Below, piece after piece: positions 31,699 to 45,387 of a stretch of DNA of 64,000 nucleotides. The notes under the pieces were generated by a model, which had not been told where the DNA came from, ran no database searches, and saw nothing but the letters and a program-made list of their open reading frames with translations. Positions within the stretch are counted from its first letter, which is position 1. The number at the start of each line of letters is the position of its first letter. Source of the stretch: Plasmopara viticola (taxonomy: Eukaryota > Oomycota > Peronosporomycetes > Peronosporales > Peronosporaceae); the NCBI GenBank assembly GCA_001695595.3, contig MBPM02000119.1:62001-126000 (forward strand), given 5' to 3'. A program made the translations under genes and the position numbers.

Positions 31699-34600
31699 CT
31701 CCCACTCGACTCGGCAGTCCTTGAACCTTGTATCCCAAGCATGTTGCGAAGAAACTCAAACTGCACTGCTGGGATTGGCTTGGTCATCATGTCCGCCTTC
31801 ATGTCTTTAGTCGAACAGTATTGCAGGACCACTTGACCATCTTCAACCTTCTCCCGAACAAAGTGATAGCGAATGTCGATGTGCTTGGTACGCTTGTGGA
31901 ACTCGGGGTTCTTGGCAAGCGCAATCGAGCCTTGATTGTCTTCGTAAATCTTGACAGGCTCGTTGCTCTTCATTTCATCAAGCTCGCATAGGAATGCTTT
32001 AAGCCAAATCGCCTCTTGAACAGCTTCTGTCAGCGCCATGTACTCTGCCTCCGTTGACGAGAGCGCAACCGTCCTTTGTTTCTTGCTTCTCCAGCTGATG
32101 CACCCTGAATTCATTGTAAACGCGTAACCACTTGTACTTCGTCGAGTATCAGCATCGCCAGCCCAGTCCGCGTCAGAAAAACCTTGCAGCTTGTCCTTGC
32201 TTGATTTGTCGAACTTGATTCCATGTGTAGTCGTGCCTTGAATGTACCGAAACACGCGCTTGAGAGCTTGCCAATGCGTAGGGCATGGATCAGCAGCAAA
32301 TTGAGAAAGAACTCCCACTGCAGCGGCGAGGTCCGGCCGCGTCCCGACCATGAGATACATGAGGCACCCAACCGCATTTCGGTACGGAACATTTGCCATC
32401 GTTGTACTGTGCTGGCAGCCGCCCTCGCACATTGTCTTCGTCAGCTTGAGGCCAGGTTCTTGGGGTGTCTTGACCGGGTTGCTGTTCACCATGCCGAACT
32501 TCGTCAAAATGTCTTTGGCGAACTTGGTCTGACGCATTGCCACAATACCAGCAGAACGATCCTGGTCAATTTCAATACCCAAAAAATACTTGAGATCACC
32601 CAAGTCAGTCATGTCGAAACGCTCGCTTAATGCTTGCTTAGTTGACTTGAGCATCCTGTCGTCACTGCTCGCGAGAACCAAATCATCAACGTAAAGAGCC
32701 ACAAGAATCATGTGCTGGTCATCTCGCTTCACGTACACACAATGATCGGCTTCGCACTTCTTGAATCCCAGCATAATCATGAACTTGTCAATCGTCTGAT
32801 TCCACATACGAGGTGACTGTTTCAATCCGTAAAGCGACCGCTTGAGCTGACAAACATGATCTGGCTGGCGTTCGTCCTCGTAACCTTGTGGCTGAGCCAT
32901 GTAAATGTCTTCATCGAGAGACCCATTCAAGAAGGCTGTCTTGACATCCATCTGGTGCACTTTAAGTCCGTACTTGGCTGTCAAACTGAGGAGAATCCGT
33001 ATTGAAGTAAACTTGGCCACCGGTGCAAATGTTTCATCATAGTCGATACCGTGCTTTTGCGAAAATCCTTTGGCGACAAGTCGAGCCTTGAATCGCTCGA
33101 TTCCTCCTGCTTGATTCTCCTTGACTCGAAACACCCATCGACAGCCAATAGCTTTTCGTCCTTGAGGCAACGGCACCAACGACCATGTCTTGTTTTTGCG
33201 GAGGGAGTCGATTTCCGAGTCGCATGCCTCTTTCCACTTGGCCGCGTTGCTAGATTCCATTGCCGACTTGTACGTAGTTGGCACTTCTCCCACTGAATCT
33301 ACAACAAAGGCCGCTTCAAAATCGCCATCCCCGTGAGCTACTGCTGACATCTCGTCCAGTGACATCTGTGGTCGGCTTTGGCGCTTGGGCCTTGGGGAGT
33401 CTGCAACCTTCTCTAGCGATCGCGACCGCTGAATACGCTTGCTTCCTGGTTCGACCTCCACATCCGGAGCCGAAACTTCATCTTGCTCACAGTCAGTCCC
33501 ATTAGATCCTGCCGAACAATCGCTTGCATCATCTTGAATAATCACTTCATTGCTGTCATAACTTCGTCTCCCACTGTCGAAGACATCCTCCATGAACTGT
33601 GCGTCGCGGCTCACAAGTACTCGACCACTCACAATTTCTTCAAAGCGGTACGCTTTTTCGTGATCCGAGTAACCAAGAAATCGGCACCGCACCGATCGAG
33701 CATCAAACTTGGTCCGTTTTTCCTTCGGCACTTGAACGTACGCGTGGCAACCAAAAACCTTAAGGTTTGCCAGAAGCGGTTTCTTGCCGGTCCAAATTTG
33801 ATGAGGTGACATGTCGGACTTGATGGCGCGCGTTGGGCACCGATTCCGTAGGAAAGTGGCAGTCATGACGGCTTCACCCCAGTAAGACTTCGGCAAGTTG
33901 GCGTGCTCTAGCATACAGCGAGCACATTCCACAAGCGTCCGATTCATTCGCTCTGCAACGCCATTTAGCTGGGGTGTGTACGGCGGTGTCAATTTCTGTA
34001 CAATACCACGCTCTGCACAGAACTTCGCCATGGCGCCGTTCACGTATTCTCCGCCATTATCGCAACGAAGTGTCTTGACGCGGCGGCAAGTTTGGTTTTC
34101 CGCTAGCGCAACAAATTCTGCAAACTTGTCGAATACTTCAGACTTGTTTCTGAGCAAGAAGACAACGCAAAAATGCGACTTTTCGTCAACAAATGTAACG
34201 AAATAGCGCTTGCCTCCAAACGTTGGTGATTGCATGGGACCGCACACGTCGCTGTGAATAGTCTCCAACACGTGTTTGGCACGACTTGGGGAGGAGTTCA
34301 TAAAGCTCACCCGCGTCTGTTTGCCCAGCGCACAGCCCTCGCATGTTTCCCACTGAGTAGCTGTCTTGAGGTTGATACCAATTCCATACTTCTTCTTGAC
34401 AATGGCATCGAGACCGCCGTAACCAATGTGGCCAAGTCGAAGGTGCCAGAGGTACGACGTGGTGTCCCCATGGCATCCCGACGAACTGGTCACATTGGCT
34501 GCGTCAACATTGACAGGCGTCATGCAGAGCCTGAACAAACCCTTGCCTTCGCGAACACCAAGCTTCCAACGGACACCTTTAACTTCGGCAAAACATCCAT

Positions 34601-35776
34601 CGCGCTCAAACGTGACCGGGCCAACATCCTTCGTAAAGCGTCCAACGGAAAAAAGATTGCGCGAAAGCTTTGGGATGTGCCACACTGTAGTAAGCACACC
34701 CTTCTTGAGTCCGCGCGGAGTAGCCATAGACATAACAATGTCACCGTGCCCACTGCCTGAACCACTCCATCATCTGCAAGATGCACGTCCATCGGTGAGA
34801 TTGTCTTGTAATTCTTCATGTACTCTCGCGAGTACGTCATGTGCTGCGTCGCACCCGAGTCGACCAGCCACACAGAACTTGACTTGGTGGTACTCCCACC
34901 AACCGAAAACAAAAATTCGCCAGAGTAATCCTCACTCTGCGCGACATTAGCGCGTTGCGTCCTTTGACGCTCTCCATTCTCTCGAATTCGAGCCGGACAT
35001 TTTGCGATCCAGTGCCCTTGCTCGCCACAGTAGTGGCAGGTACTCGTGGGCTTGATTGAGACTTGTCGTCCCTTGCGCCGTCCATTGTCCGCTGACACGA
35101 ATGCTTGCACCTGACCGTGCACGGCTCCATCGACGCCGCCATCGTGTTCCTTGCGCTTCATATCCTCGTGAAGCAGCCGAGACGTCACAAGCTCCCAAGA
35201 CAGCGAGTCGGCTCTTGACTCCAATGCTGTAATGAGAAATGCGAACGACTCACTGAGACTTGCAAGAAGCGTGATCACCAAGTCGTCCTCGCTTACTGGA
35301 GCACCAACCGCGTCGAGTTGCTCCGCTAGAGTCTTCATCTTGTTGATATGCGCGAGCACATCCTCACCTTCTTCCATCTTGGCCGTGAAGAAACGACGAC
35401 GAAGAAAGAGCTTATTGGCCAAACTCTTCTTCTCGAAATGTCCCTCGAGCCTTGACCATGCATCGTGCGCACCACTTGACGACCGGACCAGTGGCAGTTG
35501 CGAGTCTTCCATCGCAAGACAGATTATCGCTAGCGCTTTCCGAGACTTCCTCTTGTAAGTCGACTGATCCATCGCATTCGTGCAGTGCTCCAGCTTGATC
35601 TCACCACTTGCGACTTCCCACAGGTCCCTCTCCTCCAGCACCATCTGCATCTTGAACTTCCAGGTGTGGAAGTTGGTGCCGTCGAACTTGTTGATTCGAC
35701 TTGGCATAGACGCGTCCATGGTGGCGAAGGCAGAGTCAGAGAAGGGGGAGGCAGAGTCGGCGGGGCTTGGGCTCAT
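31611..35776 (-). pseudogene. H gag-pol polyprotein with one 1-bp frameshift
   Basis: Gag, zinc knuckle and protease are open from the ATG at 35776. One G is missing near 34745 compared with D1 and D2 (in the stretch after the protease), which throws the frame. From 34733 down to the stop at 31611 the proper frame is open for about 1040 codons, with the pre-integrase finger, integrase, RT with YVDD, and RNase H. It is otherwise the best-preserved D copy. The single missing base sits in a G run and could be a sequencing error. Confidence 0.93.
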
Positions 35777-35780
35777 AACC

Positions 35781-36114
35781 TATTGAAAAGGTCGAAGTGA
35801 GCACTAGTTGGCAAAATGCAAAGTAAATATATTTAATGGTCCTTAGTTCGCAACTACATGCTACCTCTAAGCCAATGATTAATCTAAGCCAATCAGAATG
35901 ACTCACCATCCGGGCGCAATCATCATCCCATCCGGGCGCAATCATCTTCCCATCATGAAACCGATCTTTTGCCCATCTTGAACCCGCTCCCTAAGTCAGT
36001 CATCAACTGATTGCAGATACCGGTACTTACCGGTATGAAGTCGCTGGTCGAGGCGTTACTTTCACAGCATCTTCGACAACACCAGTATCTTGTCGAGGCG
36101 CATTCTTGTCAACA
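35781..36114 (-). repeat. H 5' LTR (334 bp)
   Basis: Appears the same as the H 3' LTR by eye. The primer-binding site follows at 35766-35780 on the element strand. Confidence 0.92.
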
Positions 36115-36119
36115 CGTTC

Positions 36120-37268
36120 ATGCTGGAAATACAGTTTACGAAGTGTGATGCCGACCATTGCATTTACGTCAAGCGCAATGACGAAGAATTGATCCTCGTG
36201 GCACTTTACGTTGATGACCTGGTGCTTGCGTGCAACAACGACTTGCTGCTGAAGAGGACTAAGAAAGCACTCAGCGAGCGATTCGAAATGACGGATCTTG
36301 GTCGACTCAAGTTCTTTTTGGGCATGGAGATTCATCAAGAAACTTTGAGTGGTAACGTGTCCATTCGCCAGACAAAATTCGCGAGTGACATCTTGAAAAA
36401 GTTTGGAATGGAAAACAGCAATCCCGTCAGGACGCCGCAAGATCCGGGACTCAAGTTGACCAAGGCCATGTGCGAAGGGGGGTGTTGTCATGAAGAGACG
36501 ATGGCAAAAGTCCCTTATCGAAATGCCGTTGGTTGCCTCATGTACTTGATGGTTGGGACTCGGCCGGACCTAGCAGCCTCAGTGGGAGTACTCAGCCAAT
36601 TTGCCTCGGACCCATGTCCAACTCACTGGCAGGCACTCAAAAGGGTCTTCCGATACATTCAAGGAACAAAGACGCACGGCATTACATTTCAAGCTCAAGA
36701 CCAAGAAGGACTTCGAGGCTATTCCGATGCAGATTGGGCAGGCGATTTGGAAACCCGAAGAAGCACAAGCGGTTATGCGTTCATGATGAATGGAGGTTGC
36801 ATCAGCTGGAGAAGCAAGAAACAACGGACAGTGGCACTTTCTTCTACAGAAGCAGAGTACATGGCTTTGACAGAAGCAGCTCAAGAGGCAACTTGGTTAA
36901 AAACCTTTCTGTGCGAACTTGGTGAACTATCAAGAGGTCAAGCGATCAAGATCTACGAGGACAATCAAGGTTCCATCGCTTTGGCTAAGAATCCAGAGTT
37001 TCACAAGCGCACCAAGCATATCGACATTCGGTACCACTTCGTGCGGGAGAAAGTAGAAGACGGTCAAGTCATGCTGCAGTATTGTTCGACGCACGACATG
37101 CTCGCTGACATCATGACCAAGCCAATAACTGCGGCCCAATTTCAATATCTTCGGAACAAATTGGGCATCAAGTCTTCAAGCGCTGACGAGTCGAGTGGGA
37201 GTGTTGAGGATACTGTTGTCGAAGATGCTGGTGATGATACGCCTCGACCAGCGACTACATATCGGTAA
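36120..37268 (+). pseudogene. G gag-pol, downstream part (RT end and RNase H)
   Basis: 383 codons continuing G in register after H. They include the YVDDLVLA box, [22 protein letters not shown] and the [13 protein letters not shown] tail. The stop at 37266-37268 is inside the 3' LTR. Confidence 0.92.
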
Positions 37269-37491
37269 GTACCGGTATCTGCAATCAGTTGATGACTGAC
37301 TGAGGGAGCGGGTTCAAGATGGGCAAATGATCGGTTTCGGGATGGGAAGATGATTGCGCCCGGATGGTGAGTTGCTCTGATTGGCTTAGATAAATCATTG
37401 GCTTAGAGGTAGCATGTAGTTGTGAACTAAGGACCTTTTTAAATATATTCACTTTGCATTTTACCAACTAGTGCACACTCGAGCTTCTTCA
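37202..37491 (+). repeat. G 3' LTR (290 bp)
   Basis: Same length and ends as the 5' LTR, preceded by GAGTCGAGTGGGAG and followed by GCATG. Confidence 0.92.
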
Positions 37492-37496
37492 GCATG

Positions 37497-38590
37497 CCCT
37501 TCTTGTTTCCGTGGGCCGTCTTCATAGACATTATAATGTCGCCAGTCCCGATCGCTTGAACAACACCGTCGTCTGCGAGATGTACATCCACCGGAGGAAT
37601 TTCCTTGTAATTTCTCATGAACTCTCTTGAAAAAGTCATGTGCTGCGTTGCACCCGAGTCAACCAGCCATACGCAACTCGACTTGGTGGTGCTTGAGTTT
37701 CCACCAACCGAGAAGAGAAAATCACCAGAGTCGACTTCGCTCTGCGCGATATTTGCACGCTGTGCTGGCCGTTGTCGATCTGCGTTTTCACGAATTCTCA
37801 CGGGGCACTTGGCGATCCAATGCCCGTGTTCTCCACAGTATTGGCACGCACTGCTGGCCTTAGCAGTCGCTTGTCGTCCCTTGCGCCGTCCGTTGTCCGA
37901 CGTCACAAACGCTTGTCCTTGCCCGTGCGCGGCTCCATCGACGCCGCCACCTTGTTCCTTGCGTTTCATCTCTTCGTGTAACAGACGCGACGTCACAAGC
38001 TCCCATGTCAGCGTGTCCGAGCGCGACTCCAGCGCCGTGATGAGGAACTGGTACGAATCACACAGACTTCCAAGAAGCGTGATTACCAGGTCGTCCTCAC
38101 TCACCGGGGCGCCCACCGCGTCAAGCTGCTCGGCCAACGTCTTGAGCTTGTTGATGTGCTCTAGCACACCGTCGCCATCCTCCATCATCGTCGTGAAGAA
38201 CCTGCGACGAAGGAAGAGCTTGTTTGCCAGGCTCCTCTTCTCGAAGTGTCCTTCCAATCTTGACCATGCATCATACGCATCCTTGGCCGAGCGAACCAGA
38301 GGCAGCTGCGAGTCCTCCATCGCAAGACAGATTATCGCCAGCGCCTTTCGAGCCTTACGCTTAAAGGTCGACTGGTCCATCGGGTTACTCAGCTGCTCAA
38401 GCTTTATCTCCCCGCTCGCAACTTCCCAGAGGTCGCGCTCCTCCAACACCATTCGCATCTTGAACTTCCACGTATGGAAGTTCGTTCCGTCGAACTTGTT
38501 GATTCGGCTCGGTGTGGCGTCCATGGTGGCGGCGAAGGCGGTGTCAGAGGCGGGGGCGAAGAAGGCAGAGTCTGCGGGGCTTGGGCTCAT
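37497..38590 (-). pseudogene. A gag-pol, upstream part (Gag and protease)
   Basis: The 5' part of element A from the primer-binding-site ATG (38590) to the G insertion. It has Gag, the zinc knuckle CQYCGEHGHWIAKC and the protease DSG motif, with no stop. It continues at 28046 across G. The open frame running on to 37439 is G LTR sequence, not A. Confidence 0.92.
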
Positions 38591-38594
38591 AACC

Positions 38595-38874
38595 TATTGA
38601 ATAAAGGTCACTTGAGCTGAAGATGGCAAAATGCAAAGTAAATATATTTAATGGTCCTTAGTTCACAACTACATGCTACCTCTAAGCCAATGATTTATCT
38701 AAGCCAATCAGAATGACTCACCATCCGGGCGCAATCATCTTCCCATCCCGAAACCGATGTTTTGCCCATCTTGAACCCGCTCTTTAAGTCAGTCATCAAC
38801 TGATTGCAGATACCGGTACTTACCGGTATGAAGTCGCTGGTCGAGGCGTTACTTTTACAGCATCTTCGACAACA
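38595..38874 (-). repeat. A 5' LTR (280 bp)
   Basis: Matches 24773-25052 apart from at least one substitution near 38759. It is followed by the duplicated GTTTT. Confidence 0.92.
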
Positions 38875-41022
38875 GTTTTGAACGCAGAACATCGAACTGC
38901 GCGGATGGAATTGGCTTCGTCATTATGTCGGCCAGCATGTCTTGCGTAGGGATGTACTCAAGGTTGACTTGGCCGTCCTCAACCTTTTCTCGCACAAAGT
39001 GGTAGCGAATGTCGATATGTTTTGTGCGCTTGTGAAATTCTGAATTCTTGGCCAACGCAATAGAACCTTGATTGTCCTCAAATATCTTGACAGACTCATT
39101 GGAAGTCATATCACCAAGCTCGCACAGAAATACCTTGAGCCAAACCGCTTCTTGAGTGGCTTCTATTAAAGCCATGTACTCCGCCTCTGTTGAGGAAAGC
39201 GCCACACTTCGTTGCTTCTTACTTCGCCAGCTGATGCATCCATTATTAAGTGTAAACGCATAGCCGTTTGTACTTCGGCGAGATTCGATGTCTCCAGCCC
39301 AGTGTGCATCCGAATACCCAAGTAACTTAGCCGAACCGCAACTCGAAAACTGGAGTCCATGCGTTTCCGTTGCCTTTAAGTATCGCAGAACCCGCTTGAG
39401 TGCTTGCCAATGCGTCGGACACGGATCAGCAGCAAACTGGCTTAGAACTCCCACAGCCGCAGCAAGGTCCGGTCGCGTCGCAACCATAAGATACATTATG
39501 CCACCGACACAACTTCGATAAGGCACATTCTTCATCGTAACTTTATGCTTGCAGCCGCCTTCACACATGTTCTTTGTCAGCTTGAGCCCTGCTTCTTGAG
39601 GCGTCTTGACCGGCTTGCTATCTTGCATGCCAAACTTGCTCAGAATTGACTTGAGAAACTTGGTCTGTCGCATCGTGACTCGACCGGATACTTGGTCTTG
39701 ACCGATTTCCATACCGAGAAAGTACTTGAGCTCGCCGAGGTCAGTCATCTCAAATCGGTCGCTTAGCGCACGCTTGGTGGAGACAAGGAGCGAGTTGTTG
39801 CTGCTTGCTACAATGAGATCATCCACGTACAGCACAACAATAACCATATCGTCGTCCACGCGCTTGATGTAGACACAGTGATCGGACTCACACTTGCTGA
39901 AACTCATCTTTTCCAAAGATTGAGTACGAGGGTGCCGCTTGCTTCCCAGTTCAAAGTCCGTAATTGCGTCGTGTGTCTCATCCTGCTCTTGCTCAAACTC
40001 GTTTTCGTCGTCCGTCGATATTCCTTCATCCTCATCATGAATCTCGACAATAGTGCTTTTAATTTCGACAGCCGTTCTTTCACTGTCGAAAGTGTCTTCC
40101 TTGAACTGAGCATCACGACTCATAACGATTCGACCAGTCGACAATTCTTCAAAGCGATACGTCTTTTGGTGCTCCGAGTAGCCCAAAAATCGACACAAAA
40201 TTGCTTTCGCATCCAGTTTCGAGCGCTTTTCCTTCGGAACATGCACGAACGCGTGACAACCAAACACTTTCAAGTTGGCTAATAGTGGTTTCTTGGCTGT
40301 CCAAAGCTCGAAAGGCGACGTCTGGTGCTCGATAGCACGCGATGGACACCGATTTCGAAGAAACATTGCTGTCATAACTGCTTCTCCCCAGTAGTGTTTG
40401 GCGAGACCCGCGTGCTCCAACATGCACCTTGCGCATTCCACAAGCGTCCGATTCATACGCTCCGCAACTCCGTTAAGCTGCGGTGTGTACGGCGGCGTAT
40501 ACTTGAGCACAATTCCATTATCCGAGCAAAACTTGGCCATTTTCGTGGATGCATACTCGCCACCGTTGTCACTGCGAAGAGATTTTACGCGTTTGCCGGT
40601 CTGCTTTTCTGCGAATGCCACAAAATTTGCGAACTTGTCCACGACTTCTGACTTGCTCTTGATCAGATAGACGACGCAATATCTTGACTTGTCGTCGATG
40701 AACGTCACGAAGTAGCGCTTGCCACTAAACGTTGGAGACTTCATGGGACCGCACACATCGCTGTGTATAACCTCCAAAAGCTCCTTCGCTCGATCCGTCG
40801 ACATCGATCGGAACCGTAAACGAGTCTGCTTACCCAGTGCACAGCCATCACAAATCTCCTACTTGTTCACAGACGTAATGTCGATTCCAGTGGCGAGATT
40901 CTTCCTCACGATTGCGTTCAGCCCGTCGTGACCAATATGACCAAGTCGAAGATGCCACAAATATGAAGTGTCCTCGTTGCTTGTCAAAGTCTTGACCGTA
41001 TTTGCTTCTTCACGAGCAACCG
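38875..41022 (-). pseudogene. C2 pol, middle part
   Basis: Near-identical to 11355-13503 of C1, with the same in-frame loss of 645 bp in RT and the same TAG (40859-40861). The last codons and LTR tail lie beyond element A at 24673-24772. Confidence 0.92.
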
Positions 41023-41324
41023 TGTTGGGGGTGGCGACGGAGTGAGGCTTGGAAAAGGCGAGGCGAAGGGAGTTCTTGATCGATTGACCAAGAAGACACT
41101 TGAGCTATTGATGGGAGATTTGAAAGTGATTCATTTAATGTTAGTTCTAGCTGATGAGACATGCACTAGCTCTTCCTATCATTTAGTTCGTCTAATCACA
41201 ATCATTCCTTACTCGTCCAATCATCCTACTCGTCTAATCAACGTGCGATCGTATTGGACCGGTTCGGGCTAACCGGTTAATTGGTGCAACCTTTAAGTTC
41301 GGATTGTACCGGTAACCCTCAATA
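41023..41324 (-). repeat. B2 3' LTR (302 bp)
   Basis: Shares the B1-specific GGGGGTGG variant at its end. It has further single changes near 41107 and 41281. Confidence 0.92.
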
Positions 41325-41331
41325 CGCCCCC

Positions 41332-44300
41332 TCAATGCGAACTTCCATGGATGCCGAGAGCCGCCATTAAGTCCTTGTGGCGTGGCCCTGATAGTCCCTT
41401 GGTCATAATGTCCGCCAGCATGATCGTCGTCTCACAGTACTTGAGCTTGACTTCTCCGCGCTTGACCTCATCACGGATATGATGGTACTTTATGTCGATG
41501 TGTTTTGCGCGACCATGGTTCACCGGGTTCTTGGTCATCTTGATGCATGACTGATTGTCCTCGAGAATGACGAGTTCCGGTCCTGCATCATTGGCCGTCA
41601 TCATGATCTCGCATAGTAGACGATGAATCCACTTGCCTTCTTGGATGGCCAGACTCAGCGCGATGTATTTGGCTTCGCTCGTTGACAGCGACACACCTGC
41701 TTGTTTCTTGCTTCCCCAACTGATGGGTGCACCAAGCACCATAAAAACGTAGCCCGACGTTGACTTGCGATCCGCGTGGTCACCAGCCCAATCCGCGTCG
41801 GAGTAACCTCGGAAGTCGATTTCGCCGCTTGGTTGATAGCGTAGTCCGTGCGACTTGGTGCCTTGAAGGTAGCGGAAAATACGCTTGACGGCAGTCCAAT
41901 GTTCTTGTTGCGGGTTCTCCATGAACCGCGACACATAGCCCACGGCGTATGCAATATCCGGGCGCGTCGCTGTCATCAAGTGCATCAAAGCACCCACTGC
42001 TTCTCGAAACGGAGCATCCACCTTGGTTGCACTCTTGCTTGGCAATAGTTGAGTGCTCAAGTCGACCGGGCTGACAGTGGCCTTACAGTCATTCATCCCA
42101 AAACGCTTGAGAATGTCATTGATGTAGCGTCGCTGGCACATGATAACACCGCCGTTGGGTTCATCCACCAACTCGATGCCCAGCACAAATGTGCACTTGC
42201 CACTGTCCGTCATCTCGAAACGCGTCTTGAGGTCGCACTTCGTCTGCTCGATCAGGTCTGGTGAGCTACCTGTGACCAAAACATCGTCCACGTAGATCAG
42301 GACCAGCACGCAGTGACCGTTCACCAACTTGATGTACAGACATGGGTCGAAGTCCGAAACTTGGAAACCAATCGAGCACACGAATTCGTCGAAAGTCTCA
42401 TTCCAGACGCGCGAGGCTTGCTTGAGACCGTAGATCGCTTTCACCAGTTCAAGGCAGTTGAAGTCGCCATTCATTTCGACGCCTTCAGGGATGGCGCAGA
42501 ACACTTTCTCCTTCATCACACCGTACAGGAACGCTGTCACAACATCGAGTTGGTCCAAAGGCCAGTCGAAGTGCTTGGTGACTGCGACAATCATTCGTAG
42601 AGTCGCGTACTTGACGACCGGTGAGAACGTCTCCATGTAGTCGATCCCGTATTTCTGCTTGAATCCTTTAGCAACGAGGCGCGCCTTGAATTTCTCGATC
42701 GAGCAATCCGCCTTTCGCTTGATCTTGAATACCCATTTGGTATCAATGGCGCGTTGGTTGGTCGGCAACTTGGCAGCACGAAAGACTCCGCGAAGACGCA
42801 TCGACTCCAGCTCGGCTTGAATGGCCTTGCGCCAGTGCACTTGGTCTGGTCCATTGACTGCATCTCGAAAAGTTGCAGGCTCAGCCAGATCGCTTGCTTC
42901 GACCGCGTTGGCACTGGCTCGCCAAAATGTTGGCGGCGTAGAATCATCATCTTGATCACTAGTCCCTTTTTCTTCCTCGTCAATCAGTACATCCCGCGTC
43001 CTTGATCGACTTCTCCGGTGGTGGTCGTGTTCATTGTCCGGCGCACTTAATTCTTCCAGTCCTTTTTGACGATGACCCGAGCGTACGACATTCGTGTCCT
43101 GTCGTGCTTTACGCTTGCCAGTCTGCTTGTAGTTGACTTGACGCACGCTGTCCTCCTTTAACTCAAGCAAATCGAGGTCCAGCACCGCATCCTCCAGGTC
43201 TTCATGTGGTGAGTCCGCCGAAAGTCCAAAGCTTGATTCATCAAAGTTGACGTCCCGACTGACGACTATTTGTCCGGACTCGATGTCGAATACTCGATAC
43301 GCTTTGGAGACTTCTTCGTACCCCATGAACAGTCCGACACGGGCCTTGGGATCCCACTTGAGGCGCTTTTCACTTGGGGTCAGGATGTGCGCTCGACACC
43401 CAAAAACGCGCATGTGTTTGACGCTTGGCTTGGAATTGTGCACGATTTCGTACGGTGTCATGTGGGGAATCTTGGGCGATGGCAGTCGGTTCTTCACGTA
43501 GATCGCCGTCATTGCTGCTTCGGCCCAGAAACACTTGTCCAGTTTTGCATGATGCAGCAGACTCCGGCCGATGGTGACAATTGTTCTGATGGCCCGCTCT
43601 GCCGTCCCGTTGGTTTGATGCGCATACGGGACGGTGACCTGTTGCTCGATGCCTTCATCTTCGTAGAACATCTTGAGAGAGTTGGCAGCGAATTCTCGAG
43701 CTCCATCGTGGCGAACAAACTTGACCTTCTTCTCGAAATGGTGCTGAATTTTGACGATGAAGTTCCGGATGCAGTCTTCACTCTCGGACTTGGATCGCAA
43801 ACAGAATCCCTTCATGCAGCCACTTGCTTCGTCCACGATCAATAGCAGATATCTGCTGCCACCAATCGACGCTTGTTCCATGGGGCCACAGATGTCAAAG
43901 TGAAGAAGCTCGAAGGTGTCGTAGCAGCGCTTGTCACGGTTGCTTGGGAATGGTTTTTGGACCATCTTTCCTTGCTGACAGCCGAGACACACGCTTGATC
44001 CACTTGACTTCGCAGGCATGGTCGCATCCTTGATCATGCCACTTGTGATCATTTTTCGAAGAACATCTAGTGGCGCATGACCCATGCGTGCATGTAGATC
44101 AGCAGATCTGGAGCTCGTCACCATGTTTGCAGATCTTTGCGGTGTCCGAAGCCAGTATAGTCCATCAGCGAGGTCCGCCGTTGCCACTACTTGAGTCGAA
44201 TTCTTGCATGCTACATGCATTTTGGAACCGTCGAACGCCACTCGAAACTTGCCGGTCTTGTTTATCTGCGGCACCGACAGCAGATTCTTGTTCATGTTCG

Positions 44301-45383
44301 GCACGAACAACGCATTCTTGATCTCGATGTCTTGTTCATCGCCATTGGGTAGAACCACCCGTTCGATGATGGTTCCCACACCCTTGATTACAGCTTTCCT
44401 GCCATCAGCCACCGAAAGTTCGCCTCCATCTTGTTCGTTGAGGCTTGTAAACTTGGCCTTGTCGTTGCAGATGTGGTGCGTTGCGCCGCTGTCGACCGCC
44501 CACATCCCTGGCATACTCTTGCCCGTTGATAATCCACATTCAAGCAAAACTGCAAAGGCGACTCGATCATGGTATTCGTAGTCGTCGTCGTTGCGCCATT
44601 GGACATTGTTGGCCCCGCGTCCACGACCATTGCCGCCGCGTCTTGGCCCTTTGTTTTCAGCTTTCTGCCTGGTCCAGCACCGATCCACCGAGTGCCCCAG
44701 TCTTCCGCAATACGTGCATTGGTGCGGCTCACGTTCGGCACTGAACGCTTTCGCAGCGTTTCAGTCTTCACCACCGTAGCCTTCGCACCTTGCCTCTTGA
44801 TATGCTCGTTCGTCAGTACTCTCACGACGTCCCGCGATCGAAGCTCGTTGCTGCTCATCTCCAAGTTGAGAACGACGTTCTCGAAGCTCTTGGGCAGACT
44901 GCGCAGCAAACAGATCGCAACGTCCTCGTCCTCCATCTTGGCGCCGATGCTGCTTAGCTTGGCCGCGATGTTGAGGACCTCATTGCAATGATGCAACACA
45001 TTGCCGCCTTCCGCCATCTCCATGCTGAATAGCTGGCGCTTCAAGTAGATACGCCCAGCCTTCTGCGACCCGCCGTAGAGTGTCTTGATGCGTGTCCACG
45101 CCACCCATGCTTCCTCACAGTCGTCAACCACATGATGGTAGTCCGCGTCCATATGCAGGAGCAAAAGACCGAAAGCGATGTTGCTCGACTTGACGTAGTC
45201 GTCCGAAGCGCGAGGATCCGTAAACGTCGGTGTCACCTCACGGTTCACGACATGCCAGACTGACTTGGTCAGGAACACGCCACGCATGTAGCGGTTCCAA
45301 GTCGCGTAGTTGTCTCCATTGAATTTGTCAATGGAGATCTTGGCCGTGGAATCTTGCGAAGAGGACATGGCGCTTGGGCTCAT
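41332..45383 (-). pseudogene. B2 gag-pol with one 1-bp frameshift
   Basis: As B1, including Lys in the RNase H box, but one T is missing from a run at about 44758-44761. This breaks the frame between Gag and the zinc knuckle. The two open parts are 45383 down to the break, and 44688 down to 41332 with zinc knuckle, protease, integrase, RT (YVDD) and RNase H. The homopolymer position makes a sequencing error possible. Confidence 0.92.
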
Positions 45384-45387
45384 AACC

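Larger units (their letters stand above)
31365..36114 (-). mobile_element. Copia element H (D family), in G
   Basis: A 4750-bp element, the same length as D2 and near-identical to it but inverted. It is flanked by CGTTC (31360-31364, 36115-36119). It is the innermost element of the deepest nest. Confidence 0.95.
28047..37491 (+). mobile_element. Copia element G (holds H), in A
   Basis: A lineage-1 element with 290-bp LTRs running TGTTGAGGATAC to GCTTCTTCA, flanked by GCATG (28042-28046, 37492-37496). It is split only by H at CGTTC. Confidence 0.94.
24773..38874 (-). mobile_element. Copia element A (holds G and H), in C2
   Basis: A lineage-1 element with 280-bp LTRs at 24773-25052 and 38595-38874, flanked by GTTTT. 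Its own sequence is split by G at a GCATG target. C1 lacks it, so it came after the C duplication. Confidence 0.94.

Noticed and set aside
36027..36491. A 154-aa minus-strand frame across the H/G joint
   Set aside because: It is antisense to G pol and the H LTR, with no motif. Similar shadows occur at every RT region here.
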